Assembly (NCBI GenBank): GCA_030765065.1
Contig: CM060975.1
Coordinates: 198,432,507 to 198,496,506 of the forward strand
Origin: Deroplatys truncata
Taxonomy: Eukaryota; Arthropoda; Insecta; Mantodea; Mantidae
Direction: 5' to 3'
DNA length: 64,000 nt
The notes under the pieces were generated by a model, which did not search any database, was not told where the DNA came from, and saw nothing but the letters and a program-made list of their open reading frames with translations. The position numbers were made by a program, and so were the translations under genes. Below, piece after piece: positions 22,722-34,476 of this stretch (within the stretch, counting starts at the first letter, position 1; each line of letters starts with the position of its first letter).

Positions 22722-23944
22722 TGTAAGTGGTTTAATGTTGTATTTAACATTTTTTTTAATTTGTTGAGCCCCACATTTGGGAGTCAAATTTGAGAGTGGT
22801 TTAATGTTATTTATTTAACATTATTGTAGCCCCACGTTCTGGTAGCCAATTTGTAAGCGATTTAATGTTATTTATAACCCACGTTGTGGTAGCCAATTTG
22901 AAGTAACATTATTTGTATATGTTTGTATTTGTTAGCCCCACATTTGGGAGCCAATTTGCGATGGTATTATTAATGTTGTTTGTGTATGTGTGTTTACTCA
23001 ACGTGTTGAAGCCATCTTGTGACGTGATTCATTTGTTAGGTTTGTTAGCTCCATCTGGTGTTAGCAATTTGCGGCAGTATTAGTTTTTGTTTGAAAGAGT
23101 GCTACTGTTATTTTATTTAATTTTGGTTTTCTGTCCTCCGGCTAGCTATTATCCTTTTGGTCAAGCACTTCTCTTTATACAGGTTGTGTAAACGGAAAGG
23201 AATCTTTTATCCAAAGATAACACTGATGAAGAAATTTGTTTTACACTTTTATTGTCGAACACATTAACTATCACATTTAAACATTGATCTTGACACTCGC
23301 CAAACTGAAACTGTTATAATAACTTCATTACTGATCACTCTTAATTCGCGTACTTCAACTTTTTGTATAATTAACTGTACAACACTTTAGATTTTTCATA
23401 ATTCTACTACGCGTAACTTGTGAATCTATAGTCGACGTGTAATATTTCTGCTGGACTGAAGGCGACGTGTATCATACAAATATTTTCGACGAACTGACGG
23501 ACTGAAGGCGACGTGTAATGTACAAAGAATTTTGATGAACTGACGGGGTCTACCTCTAACCTACTCTTTTTATACTCATACACTCCGACATGCCTAAAGA
23601 TTATAACTGAGCTGCTATTGGCTAATAAAACGCGCCAACATTAGCGTCCATTTTTATATCCAATGAAAATTATGAATACATATGCTCTAGGGAAATGTTC
23701 CAGAAATTCTAAAAGAAAAACGCGCCAATATTACGTAACTTCCTCGTTTCCAATAATGATTATTGGAAATCCTCGCTGCATTATTGCACGCTATTATTGT
23801 CAGTTTCAGTAAGGCAGTATAAATTTACTTCCCAACAATAATTACAATCAACAAACATCTCAAATCAATGTCACATAATAATGCATATTCATACTATAAT
23901 CATTCTTTACATTTAAGTAATTTGTGATAAAAATTACTGCATCA
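22722..23944 (-). mobile_element. Solo LTR (LTR family 1, long form), 1223 bp
   Basis: On the minus strand it starts TGATGCAGTAATTTTTATCA and ends CCACTTACA. GGCT flanks it at 22718-22721 and 23945-23948. It is clearly related to the two LTRs of the element at 52278-56473 but about 197 bp longer. The extra length lies at the 3' (U5) end, which holds six primer-binding-site-like modules at about 22768, 22829, 22877, 22934, 23000 and 23048 (plus-strand form GCCCCACNNNTGGGAGCCAA), against three in the shorter LTRs. Confidence 0.85.
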
Positions 23945-23962
23945 GGCTCCATATGTGTGTGT

Positions 23963-24261
23963 ATCGTCCTCCGTGGTGTAGTGGTTACCATGCTAGCCTC
24001 TAGTTCCCAAGGTCGCGGGTTCAAACCCGGCGAAGGGCGATGGATTTTTTCCGGACGTAAAAATCCTTAGCATGGCTTCCTTCGGAAGAGAAGTAAAGCC
24101 GGTGGTCTCGTGTCGTAGATTTACGGCACGTAAAATAACCTCAAGCCTGATAAAGAGGCCTCTGAGCAAAATTACCGATCTTTCACGCCCTATATAGAAT
24201 GGGACGCTAAGGACCATAGTAGTTAAAGAGCGTCCATAAATACAACTCAATTCCAATGTTG
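23963..24261 (+). mobile_element. tRNA-derived SINE (family S), full length
   Basis: Starts with CGTCCTCCGTGGTGTAGTGG (A-box-like), B-box GGTTCAAACCC near 24020, then the family body, ending CAACTCAATTCCAATG. An 11-bp duplication TATGTGTGTGT flanks it (23952-23962 and 24262-24272). It lies immediately beside the solo LTR in family R. Confidence 0.9.
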
Positions 24262-24986
24262 TATGTGTGTGTGAACAGCATAACTTAAAAACGAAAAGTT
24301 ATATCAACAGCAAACTTGGTGTTATAAGTTCAATATCTTCCGAGAATGCGACACGCAAATTTTCAAGAAAATCCCCTACCACAAGCTACCCTTTATACGG
24401 GACATTTTCCGAATTTTTTTATTTTCTAAAACATGGCCCTACGATTTTGATTACAATACCATACATTAAAATATTTAGATAACAAATAAAATGTATATCT
24501 TAAATTTTTTGGGAATAGCCTTGAAATGCTCTTCATTCGGAAGAAATTTTGTATAATCTTGTATAACTGGTAAACGTTAAACATAGATGAAAACATACTA
24601 CACAAGAAATATAGATCTCCGTAACACACAATTAGTTTAAAATAACTTTTTTGTGGCATTAGTATTTTCCGAGATATCGTTATGTATAGTGGCGTGTCAA
24701 CAGCCAGTTATTTATCGCGATGTCTTGGAAACAGTATGGAATTTTAAGGGCAGCATATAGTGTCCAGTTCTTAAACATTTGACTGTTCCCTGTTTGCTGT
24801 TCCCTTTATATCTATAATGAAATGTGCAATGTAGCTAATTCTGCAAAAGTATTTTTGAATTAAAATTTTTACTTAACTGGTCCTATTGTAATATAACTGA
24901 CCAGATGGATTAAAAAGTGTAGATTTCCTCATATGGGTTTGAAAATGGGTAATATAGCCTATAATTTTGGTTGGCTACTATGGCAT

Positions 24987-25694
24987 GAGGGTAATTCAGA
25001 AAGTCCCAGACGTTTTTAAATAAACAATTAACAAAATGCAAATATCAACGTTTATTATCTACATTTGAAAGGTACACTCTTAAGCCATTCAAATTGAGGC
25101 ATTTATAATACCCTGGCACAAGTTTTTTAATACCCTCTCTGTAGAAATCTGCCGCCTGCGACTTCAACCACTGGTTTATACCGGTATGTAGTTCAGCGTC
25201 AGTATCAAAGCATCAATTTGATACACCAAATTCCGTGAAATTTGTGGAAAGTGTTGCGAAAGTTCTGTAATCGTGAAACGACGATTTTCACGAATTTTGT
25301 CATTGATTTGCATTGACAGTTCATCAGTCATAAGGCTAGGCCTACCACTGCGATCCTCGTCGTAAACATTGGTACAGACATTTTTAAAATCAATGCACCA
25401 TTGCCTGACTCGGTTTTCACTCATCATTCCCTGCCCGTAATCATCACAAAGTTGACGATACATTTCAATTGGTTTGTTCTTTTTAGCCAACCGCACTTCA
25501 CAATTGGCGGGATTTTCTATTGCAGGGCACATTTTAACAACTCGCAGAGATCACAGTAAGGAAGGCACAGTCCTCACGCTACCACAGCTGGATGCGTACT
25601 GAATGTAGAAACGTTCTGACACCAAGATAGCGACTCTAGTCCTACACATCGCCACGATAGGCCAAAACGTCTGGGACTTTCTGGACTGCCGTCG
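24987..25694 (-). mobile_element. Internally deleted mariner-like element
   Basis: The inverted termini share CAGAAAGTCCCAGACGTTTT (left from about 24998; right, reverse complement, ending about 25686). The total of about 0.7 kb is roughly half a mariner, and the transposase lacks its catalytic domain. Confidence 0.82.
25045..25532 (-). pseudogene. Mariner transposase: N-terminus fused to C-terminus by deletion
   Basis: The first ~105 residues form the paired helix-turn-helix DNA-binding region of mariner transposases: IEMYRQLCDDYGQGMMSENR, the VRQWCIDFKN segment, the linker DEDRSGRPS, and the second helical part ending NLVYQ. The reading then jumps near 25205 to the family's C-terminus in another frame (INQWLKSQAADFYREGIKKL, then VPGYYKCLNLNG, ending in a TGA at about 25045). 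The whole DD34D catalytic core is missing. Such deletion derivatives can still be mobilised by an intact relative. Confidence 0.85.
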
Positions 25695-26243
25695 TATTAA
25701 TGAATGAAGTATTTTTATACAAATAATGTCGATTGTATGGTAAGGGTTGAAAATAGGCATTGAAAATGACGGTAGCGGAAGCTTTTGGTAATTGTAGAGC
25801 AACTAATAATTTTTCCTAGAGTCTAAAACCTAAGTATACCAAGTTTTGTAAAAGTCATGCAAACAATATTCCTTGATAACAATGTTTAGCGAAACCAGAG
25901 GAAACTTTGGTTGCGAATACGGTATGTAACCACCTCCTCCAATAACTAAATTTTAAACGATTCCAAGGTAATGCATTTCCTTTAGACGGAAGTTATTCGA
26001 AGTATTTGCCACCTTCGCAGTAAAGTGCCAAACATATTTTCTGACATCCATATTAAACGAACAGGATTGAAATTTTACTACATGAATATGACCTCCATCA
26101 ACATTAATGTTTTTCTGAAATATTTTATCACCTATGTCCGTTTGGAAAAACAGTGCTTCACACACGTACACAATTACGCATCCGGATTTTCTTTCTCTTT
26201 CTAATATTAGTTTAAGTTATAATTTTTTTTTATTTTCTCCACA
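25695..26243. other. No gene recognised
   Basis: Unassigned AT-rich sequence between the mariner remnant and a family R copy. Confidence 0.4.
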
Positions 26244-26958
26244 CGTTCTTACAGTAAGTAGAGGAGGTATTGTATTCCACCCCAAAAATTCGATGTCGAA
26301 ATTTCGGAAATATACTATTTAAATGCACTTTTAGAAAAAATATTCCGTCTGTGCGTGTTTGTAAACAGCATAACCCAAAGATAGTAATTCCTATAAACAC
26401 CAAACTTTGTAGTTAAATTCAGAATCCTTCACAGATGCAACATAAAAATTTTAAAGTTAGTTTCCCCACCCAAAACTAATCTTTGCATGGAAAAGTTGTC
26501 GAAATTTTAGATTTTATAAAAAATGGCTCTAAAAATTTGAGTAAAACACTTATGTTTCAGATATTTACACGAAAAATAGCATGTTTATGTGGAATTTCCT
26601 GGGAGCTGCCTGTGAAGTCCTCTTCACTCCGAAAGAATTTTGTATAATCTTGTAAAACTGGTAGATCATAGTGTATATCTATTTAAAACACAGAATTTAT
26701 TTCTAATAAATAGCCTTTCCGAGATATCCATTATTATTGGTTTGGATTTTCAATGTTTGGTCATTCTTTTCAAAATAATGTTACTATTTAGTTGTTTTTT
26801 GCGATGTCACGGAAAGAATATGGAATTTCTAGGCATATAGCAATCATGTTAAACATCTGTCTATGGATTCAGTTTCCTCTATCTCCCTTGTATCTTCAAC
26901 GACATGTGTAATGGAACTATTTATGCAAAGGATTATCTCGACTAACGTGAAGTAGAAT
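26244..26958 (-). repeat. Family R repeat, partial
   Basis: From CAGTAAGTAGAGGAGGTATT to the GTGAAGTAGAATACTG block. It abuts, head to head, the plus-strand copy that follows. Confidence 0.78.
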
Positions 26959-27800
26959 ACTGAGGTGTTACATTCGCATGACATTCTCTACCCTCTATTG
27001 CTTATTACTGGATAAAGAAATTATTCTTACGAAAGTTTATTTTCCTATTTACTTCATTTTAATTGAGATAAACCTTTCCGGAAATAGCTGCATTACACAG
27101 TTCGTTACAGATACAAAGGAAGTAACGATAGTCAAATGTTTTAGAATTGGACGCTGTACGCTGGCCTTAAAATTCCATACTCTTTCCATGGCATCGCGAG
27201 AAACAGTTTAATGTTCACCGGGCTTTAAAACAGTGGCCACGTATTGAACTTCGGACCATTAATAATGGGTATATCAGAAGTGGCTGATACCACATAAAGT
27301 TACTCGAAATAAATTATATGTTTTAAGTAGCTTTACATTTTTTGTGCAGTACGTTTCTGTCTACTGCTTACCGTTTATCAGTTACATAAGCTTATACAAA
27401 ATTCTTTCTGAATGAAGAGGGCTTAACAAGCTATTCCCAGAAAATTCAAGTAAATATTTTAATATATGGTCTTTTAATTAACATTGTTAAAGCCATTTTT
27501 TTTAGAAAAAACAATTTTGAAAAATGCTCAATGTACAGATTAGTTTTGGGTGGGCCAGTTTTCTTGAAAATTTTCTTCTCGTATCTTTGGAAGGTACTTA
27601 GGCTAAATACCGAGTATTTATCCGCCTTTTCGTTTTTGAGTTATGCTGTTTACAGATACACGCGCATACAGACCTTTTTATAAAAATGATTTTTTTTATT
27701 CAGGAGGCCTCAAAACATGTATTTCCGGTGAAATATCGGTATGGATTGTTTGGGTGGAATATAATACTTCCCCCATTTTCTTTATGTAGTAGAGAAAGTA
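26959..27800 (+). repeat. Family R repeat, full length (842 bp)
   Basis: From CTGAGGTGTTACATTCGCAT through ATTCTCTACCCTCTATTGCT to TATGTAGTAGAGAAAGTA. Same length as the copy at 42405. Confidence 0.85.
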
Positions 27801-28678
27801 ATAAGCTTTAATAAGAATAGTTTGTAGTAATTATATAAAAATAAACGAAAGAGGTTAGAGAAGGACATGTGAATATGTCACATTTGGTGTTTTAACAGGG
27901 AGGTTAATTTCTCTTCTGTAAATCGTAAAAATCTTTGTTCCAGCATTGCTTGTATTGCAAACCCAACTCCAGTGTGAGACAACAGTCAATACTTTGGAAT
28001 TAACTCAGTGATAAAGGGACCCTACCCGCTGTGAAACATCGGGGATAATGTTTCTTAATAACTGAACGTGACCGCCAGCATCCCTCTTTATCGCCTCGAG
28101 CTATATTTCCCTGTGGCCAGCAAGTCGGAAAGCCTGAACCCCTGGATTGCATGCGACCCGCTTGTCGACTCTGTGATTGGCAGAGCAGGAATTCCAAGAG
28201 CACGCGCGCTATCATTTCAATATGCGGGCGGGCGTTATGGAGGGGTTGAGGGGGTGAAGCTTTGCGGTGGAGGCGCTTTCATTTTATACATGCGGAGCAA
28301 TTTCAATTTTATTCCAACGTAGAATTTCCGATTCCGCTCCCCGCCATACCATCGCCCCTTTTTATTCTTTTCCTCTTAACTCCCGCTCGCCCCCTTCCAC
28401 ATCTTGGCCCTATTGGCCATTGTGAAAATGCTAGTCCTCAGATATCAGAGTTGAAACTCTGCGCTTCAGAACCGATGTTTCCTTCTTTTCGTTTTTTCTC
28501 GATAATTTGTTCCTAAGTACATACTCCAAAGTACTTATTTTATTTCTTCTTTGTTTGTTTCCGTTTCGCGGCATCTCAGCAATGAGTCAGGCATGCTTTC
28601 ATGTTTTAGGAGTTTTTATTAACGGAAAAGAAAACTTGAATTTGAAAGGTAAAAGAGAAAAATGAAAATAAGTAAATA
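27801..28678. other. No gene recognised; GC-richer island
   Basis: 28000-28440 is less AT-rich than its surroundings, with a G-rich run (GGGCGGGCGTTATGG near 28225). Frames of 70-84 codons on both strands have no recognisable domain. It may be a host-unique regulatory or untranslated region. Confidence 0.35.
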
Positions 28679-28759
28679 ATGAAAGTAACAATAGCTATAA
28701 AAGAGCGTGAAGTTAACTACTTTAGGAAAAGAAGAGGGGGAGGAAGTAAAGAATTAACT

Positions 28760-29115
28760 CTTTTCTGCATTCCGTTCATCTCCACTTCTCTAATGTCCCC
28801 CTACCCTCTGCTCTTCTTTCCTAATCTTTTCCCTTTTCTTTACTTCATTCCACTTTCTTTTCTCTTCTTCTTTCTTTACTTCATTCCGCTAATTCTCCCC
28901 TCTTCTTTTATTTTCTCGTTTTTTCTCTTCTCATATTCTCTCTACTTCATTCCACCCTTCTCTACTCTCTTTTCTTCTGTTCTCTTCCCTTCTCTTCTCA
29001 TTTCCTTTATTTTATTCCGCTCATCTCTACTCCTCTCCTCTTCTCTACGCCCCTCTTTTCTTATTTGCTCATCGTTTCGCTTCTCCTTTTCTTCTTTTCT
29101 TTTTACTCTTTTCTG
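28760..29115. repeat. Polypyrimidine tract with degenerate tandem units
   Basis: About 350 bases are almost entirely C/T on the plus strand, broken by a recurring word TACTTCATTCC or variant at roughly 28840, 28876, 28943 and 29008. It suggests a decayed minisatellite with units of about 35-65 bp. The 156-codon Phe/Ser/Leu-rich frame across it is a by-product. Confidence 0.75.
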
Positions 29116-30151
29116 GGTAGAAAATACTATAACTGAAATGAAGAAGTAAGAACTCATATGCTTTAAGCGCTTGAAGTTAGCTACCCAGTATTCACTCTTT
29201 CAGAACAAGATGAATATTCAAAAACAATCTTTATCGGGCGTTTTTCACCAATAGAGGATGAACTCTGGACTTCCGAGGCAGCAAGCTGACGTGTACTTTC
29301 GGCAAGGAGTTTTAAAGAGCATTCCAAATTCAATTTAATTCTAATCTTAAACTATTTTACGTTACTAGAGCTGCTTTCTAAACTATATATTCTGCTTTCC
29401 AAGTCATTGGTGTTAGTTTATGTTTTACTGAGGTCGAAGTTAATATCTTAGAAAGGAAGAAGGTGGATATATTTTATTCAGATTATGATTTTGTGCTGTA
29501 TTATTAAACATTTTCGCTTTAGTATTTGCCTTAATTATCTTTCCACGAGATAAAATACTGAAGGAAAACCTTGCTTTATAAGACTATTCTTATACTATTT
29601 TAGGTCAAATTCACAGCCTAAAATAGGTCCCACTCATTCTGTTAGAGCACTGCTTCATTAAAGTTTACCATCTGCTATCGTGTTCTTTCCCCCGGGTCCA
29701 TGTTTTCATACGCAGTAGTAGTGTGCGGAACTGTACAAGTCGCTATGGCTCTACCTCTTCCATACGAAATGAATTGAGCGAATTCAGTCAGAACAACGGA
29801 GGAGGAAGTGGAGGCGGAGAAACGATTTCAATCAGGCTCTGGGACGCAAGGAATGGCTGCTATCAGCGCCGCCCCATGGAGCGAGCGGCTTCCATGCGAA
29901 CCACTCCATAACATGTAATGTCATTTGTTGCTCGGCCAGACGTACCAAGTATTTTCAAATACACGTCTTATATAACCGGACGTAAAGCAGAGGGGCCGGA
30001 ATAATCTTTCGCGAAAATCTAAGAAACAACACCACATAAACCGGGAATCGTTCATTTTTAGGGTCGTTCACTACTGCGGAGCATCTAATGCGTCCTTTGT
30101 TCCAGCAACTCGTGAACCATTGTGTGTAATGGAAACCATGCAGACAATAAG
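29116..30151. other. No gene recognised
   Basis: Unassigned sequence. 29700-29910 is GC-richer, with a GGAGGAGGAAGTGGAGGCGG run that reads as a short Gly-rich frame without start context or family resemblance. Confidence 0.35.
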
Positions 30152-30912
30152 TCTGATATGTTACATTCACATGACTTTATCTATCCTCTATAATTTATTA
30201 ATGGGCATAAATTATAGATATAAAGAGAACAGCGATAGTCAAATGTTTAAGAACTGGACGCTACACACTGGCCTTAAAATTCCTCTTTTCTTGCAACGGA
30301 GAGAAACAACTGAATGTCGTCAGGAGTTTAAAAATGAGAAAGAATTAAACATTTCAAAGCATTAATAACGGATATCTCAGAAATGGCTGACGCCAAAAAA
30401 AAGTTATTTGAAATGTATGTGTGCTTTAAAGAGATCTATATTTTTGTATAGTAGTTTTCGTCTATAACTTAATGTTTACCAGTTATACAAGATTACACAC
30501 AATTCTTTCCAAATGAAGAGCAGTTCACAGACTATTCCCAGGAAAGTTAAGATATACACCGTATTTGTCCTGTAAATATCTTTAATATATTGTGTTTTAA
30601 TCAAAATCGTTTCAGCCCTTTTAAAAAATAAAAAATATCGAAAATGGTTCCATGTAAAGGTAGTTTGTTGTGAGAGAATTTTCTTGAAAATCTACGTGTC
30701 AAATCTTTGGAAGGTATTCAATATAAATACCAAGTTGGATATTTATTCGACTTTTCGCTTATGCTGTTGACACACACCAACTCGGGCCTTTTCTAACATG
30801 CTTTTTTGGGGTTCAGGAGGCTCCAAAACGTATATTTCCTGTGAAATCTCGTCATCGGATTTTTGGGTGGAATACAATACTTCCCCTACTTAGTAACGTA
30901 GTAGAGAAAGTG
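30152..30912 (+). repeat. Family R repeat, near full length (internal deletion near 5' end)
   Basis: From TCTGATATGTTACATTCACA to AACGTAGTAGAGAAAGTG. The 5' block between ATTAATGGGCATAAATTATA and ATATAAAGAGAACAGCG is shorter than in other copies. Confidence 0.8.
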
Positions 30913-31063
30913 AAAATTCTTTATATCCAATATACGTTTGCGAGGAATTGGCCACTTTCGAAATATTCGTCGTTGAATATTGTATGTTTCTCCTTTGAAT
31001 ATTACTTTAGTGCACCATCTTTATAGCACATTTCAAAGTGTATTAGTTCATTAATAAAACTCT

Positions 31064-31262
31064 GACGTGTTGCACTCATATGTTTTCTCTACCCTCTTTC
31101 GCTTATTAGTGTGTAGGTACATTCTTAAACAGTTGACCATCGCGATTCCCTTTGTATCTTTAACGAAATATGTAATGTAGCTAATTCTAGAAAAGTTTAT
31201 CTGGATTAAAATGAAGTAGATAGAAAAATAAGCCTTCGTAACAATGACTTTTATATCCACCA
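31064..31262. repeat. Family R fragments in inverted arrangement
   Basis: 31064-31116 is the first ~50 bp of the repeat in plus orientation (CTGACGTGTTGCACTCATAT, CTCTACCCTCTTTCGC). 31118-31262 is the neighbouring block in minus orientation (ATCTGGATTAAAATGAAGTA, ATATCCACC). Confidence 0.6.
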
Positions 31263-31876
31263 TAGGGATGTAACAAATCAGATTTTTTATATAAGGATAA
31301 TCTGGATTAGTAATGCAGGGAAATTATTGTGGCAGTTCAGATTTATTACAATGTTTGTTTCAAATGGTATATATGATTTTCTGATGTCTGAAATTAAATG
31401 AGTTATCTGCATATAGTAAATATATATACACATAGAAGTGTTTAATAATGCACAAATTGAAGTACGTATGATGAAAGAAAAATATGCAATTTTAACTAAT
31501 AATCCTGACGTATGTCATAAAGTGTTTACGAAAGAAATCAAACATGACATTTATGAATATATCTGTTAATAATACAGCCATGTTTGGTGCAGAAATGTGG
31601 CAACTTAAATACTATATTGCGATATTAGTGTTTGCAAATGCTTATAAATAAGTAGTTGCTGTTATCCGTGCCCCCATATTTTGACTTTATGAAGGTTATA
31701 ATACAAGTAACTTCATTTGGAGCTTACGAAAATGCTTCTGAAAATTAGTTATATCGTGCAAAAAGTGTTTGAAAACAAATGTGTTTTGATGCCTTACTTA
31801 CGGCACTAGTGTTACTTGACATTTTTTTTCGTGCTTAGATTTCTTTTTGTTTTCACAGCAACGAAGTGACTAAAAA
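31263..31876. other. No gene recognised
   Basis: AT-rich sequence interrupting family R debris. No termini or coding motif identified. Confidence 0.4.
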
Positions 31877-32627
31877 TTTGATGTGATACATTCACATGAC
31901 TTTCTTTACCCTCTATAATGATACAAACTATTCTTACTAAATTTTATTTTACCATCTACTTCATTTTAATCCAAATAAACCTCTGCAGAAATGGCTGCAT
32001 TACACACTTCATTATAAACACAAAGGAAACAGCGATAGTCAAATGTTTAAGAACTGGACGCTATATTATGCTGGCTTTAAAATTCTACTCCTATCACGAC
32101 ATAGCAAAAAACAACTGAAAATCGACAGACTTGAAAAGAATGATACAATATGGACAGTTTGAACTATTAATAACGGATATCAGGGAACGGCTTATGCCAC
32201 AAAAACGTTATTTGAAATAAACTGTCTGTTTTAAAGAGATCTACTTTTTTACGTATTACGTTTTTGTCTATCGCTTAACGTTCTATATGGTGTTTTAATC
32301 AAATCGTTAGAGTCATTTTTGAGAGACTTAAGAATGTCGAAAAATGGTGCATGTAAAGTAAAGTGGGAGGATTTTTCAATAAATAGTCATGTCGCATCAT
32401 TGGAAGTAACGAACATAAACATAAAGTTTGGTATTCATCCGATGTTTCATTTTTGAGCTATGCTGTTCACAGACACCAGTTTGACGACGAATACACGGAG
32501 CTTTTTCTAAAATTTGTTTTTTGAATTCAGGGGCCTTAAAATATGTACTTCCGGCGAAATCTCGGTATCGAATTTCTTAGTGGAATGTAGTATCTTCTCT
32601 ATTTTCTAGGTAGTGGCAGAGAAAGTA
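31877..32627 (+). repeat. Family R repeat, near full length
   Basis: From TTTGATGTGATACATTCACA to TAGTGGCAGAGAAAGTA. A central segment corresponding to the GAATGAAGAG block is missing near 32285. Confidence 0.8.
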
Positions 32628-32773
32628 AAAATTTGGCTGTGGAAATGAGGAAATCAATAGAAATATCACAAAAAATGTGCTTGCAGGTTTGTATCTCAAT
32701 GTTTTCGAAGGTAACATCCTGTACTGAATCTTTTCAATGGATGTTTGTTTTTTGAGAATGTTTTCGTCACTTT

Positions 32774-33648
32774 TATATTCTCTCTACTACGTACTTAAGT
32801 AGACAGAGGAAATGTTGTATTCTACTAAAAAAAATCGATACTGAGAATACATTGGAAATACAAGTTTTCATGCCCCCTGAATCCAAATAAAGAATTTTTA
32901 TAAAATTGTCTATGCGCGTGCCTGTGCGTATCTGAGGCCTGTGAACAGCATAAATCAAAAACGAAAATATTGCTAAATAGCAAACTTGGTATTGAGGCTA
33001 AGAGTCTTCCAAAGATGCAACATGATTTTAGTGAAAATCCCACCACTCCAAACTACCCTTTACAATGAAAAATTTTCAACCTTTTTATTTATTTTACAAA
33101 ACATGGCTCTAACAATTTTGATTAAAATGCCATATATGAAAGATATTTACATTAAAAATAAAATGTATATCTTCAATTTTCTGAGAATATACTAACAAGT
33201 CCTCTTTATTCGGAAAGAATTTCGCATAATCTTGTATAACTGGCAAAGTTAAGCGATAGACGAAAAGAAATGTATATCTCTTTAAAACACACAATTCAAA
33301 TACTTTTTGTAGCAAAAGCCATTTCTGAGATACCCGTTATTAAAATCTGGAATTGTTCATTACTTGATCATTCTCTTAAAAGTTTGTCAACATTCAGCTG
33401 TTTCTCGCGATTGCATGGAAACAGTATGGAATTTTAAGGCCAGCATATAGCGTCCAGCTCTTAAACATTTGACTATCGCTGTTCACTTTGTATCTATAAC
33501 GAAATGTGTAATGCAGCTATTTTTGCAAAGGTTTATTTGGATTAAATTAAAAGGAAGTAGATAGATAAATAAACTTTGGTAACAATCGTTTTTATAACTA
33601 CTAATAAAGATAGACTGTAGAAAAGTCTTGTGAAGGCATCACATCAGA
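32774..33648 (-). repeat. Family R repeat, full length
   Basis: From TTCTCTCTACTACGTACTTA to GGCATCACATCAGA. The next minus-strand copy begins only about 5 bp to its right. Confidence 0.82.
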
Positions 33649-34476
33649 TGTTTTACTTTCTCTACCACGTACCTAGTAGATAGAGGAAGTATTGTATTCA
33701 ACTTGATACCGGAATTACATGTTTTGAGGACTGAATTCAAAAGAATTTTTAGAAAAAGATCCGCACGCGCCTTTGTGTATGTCTATGAAAGGTATAACTC
33801 AAAAACAAAGCGTTATATAATTGTTAAGGGTGCACTTAAGTTCATTATCGTACAAAGATGCGACACAAAAATTTTCACCCTAAACTGTCCTTCAAATGTA
33901 AAATTTCTCGATATTTGTTTAATTTCTAAAATTTTGCTCTAACGATTTATATTAAAATACAATATTCTTAAGTAGTTTATAAGGCAAATATAAGTCTTCG
34001 GAAGCAACTTTGTGTAATTTTGTATAAAGGGTAAACCATAAGAGATAATTAAGAACTTATTATAAAAAATATAATGTCTTTAATGCTCAATTGCCTTTAA
34101 TAGCTTTTTTGTGGCATTGGCTTTCTCCGAGATATCTGATATTATTGGTTTGATTTTTTAAATACTTTGTATTTCTTTAAAGTGCTGCTAATATTACATT
34201 GTTTCACGCAATGTAATGAAAGAGCACTTTGCGACTAGCTTATAAAGATTTGACTATTGATTCGGGTTACTCTATCCTCCTTTTCCTACAACGAATTGTG
34301 GAATGAAATTTTTCTGCAAATGTAGAATAATACGAATGAATGAATAATTTATTGTCTACTCTGAACTTACATGCAATGTATACAATGGAGTTGCTAATTA
34401 CTTCTCTTCCACTTATATGTAACATTCTGCTGCATATATATATAATGGGGAATTATATTTTTCCAATATTTACTTT

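Larger units (their letters stand above)
22657..24890 (-). repeat. Family R repeat split by a solo LTR and a SINE
   Basis: Pieces 22657-22721, 23945-23962 and about 24262-24890 are consecutive in the minus-strand consensus: TTTCACCGGAAATACATG, then TGTGTGTGTGAACAGCATAAC, and finally the AGCTAATTCTGCAAAAG block. Confidence 0.75.

Noticed and set aside
22768-23071. A CRISPR-like array, suggested by evenly spaced repeated words
   Set aside because: Units are degenerate, spacers are related to each other, and the context is an LTR in an insect genome; the words match a primer-binding site.
23966-24040. A tRNA gene, suggested by A- and B-boxes
   Set aside because: The sequence does not fold as a full tRNA, and four copies with target duplications show it is a SINE head.
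28679-29149. A 156-codon Phe/Ser/Leu-rich frame resembling a membrane protein
   Set aside because: It spans the polypyrimidine tract, where stop codons are rare by composition; hydrophobicity is an artefact.
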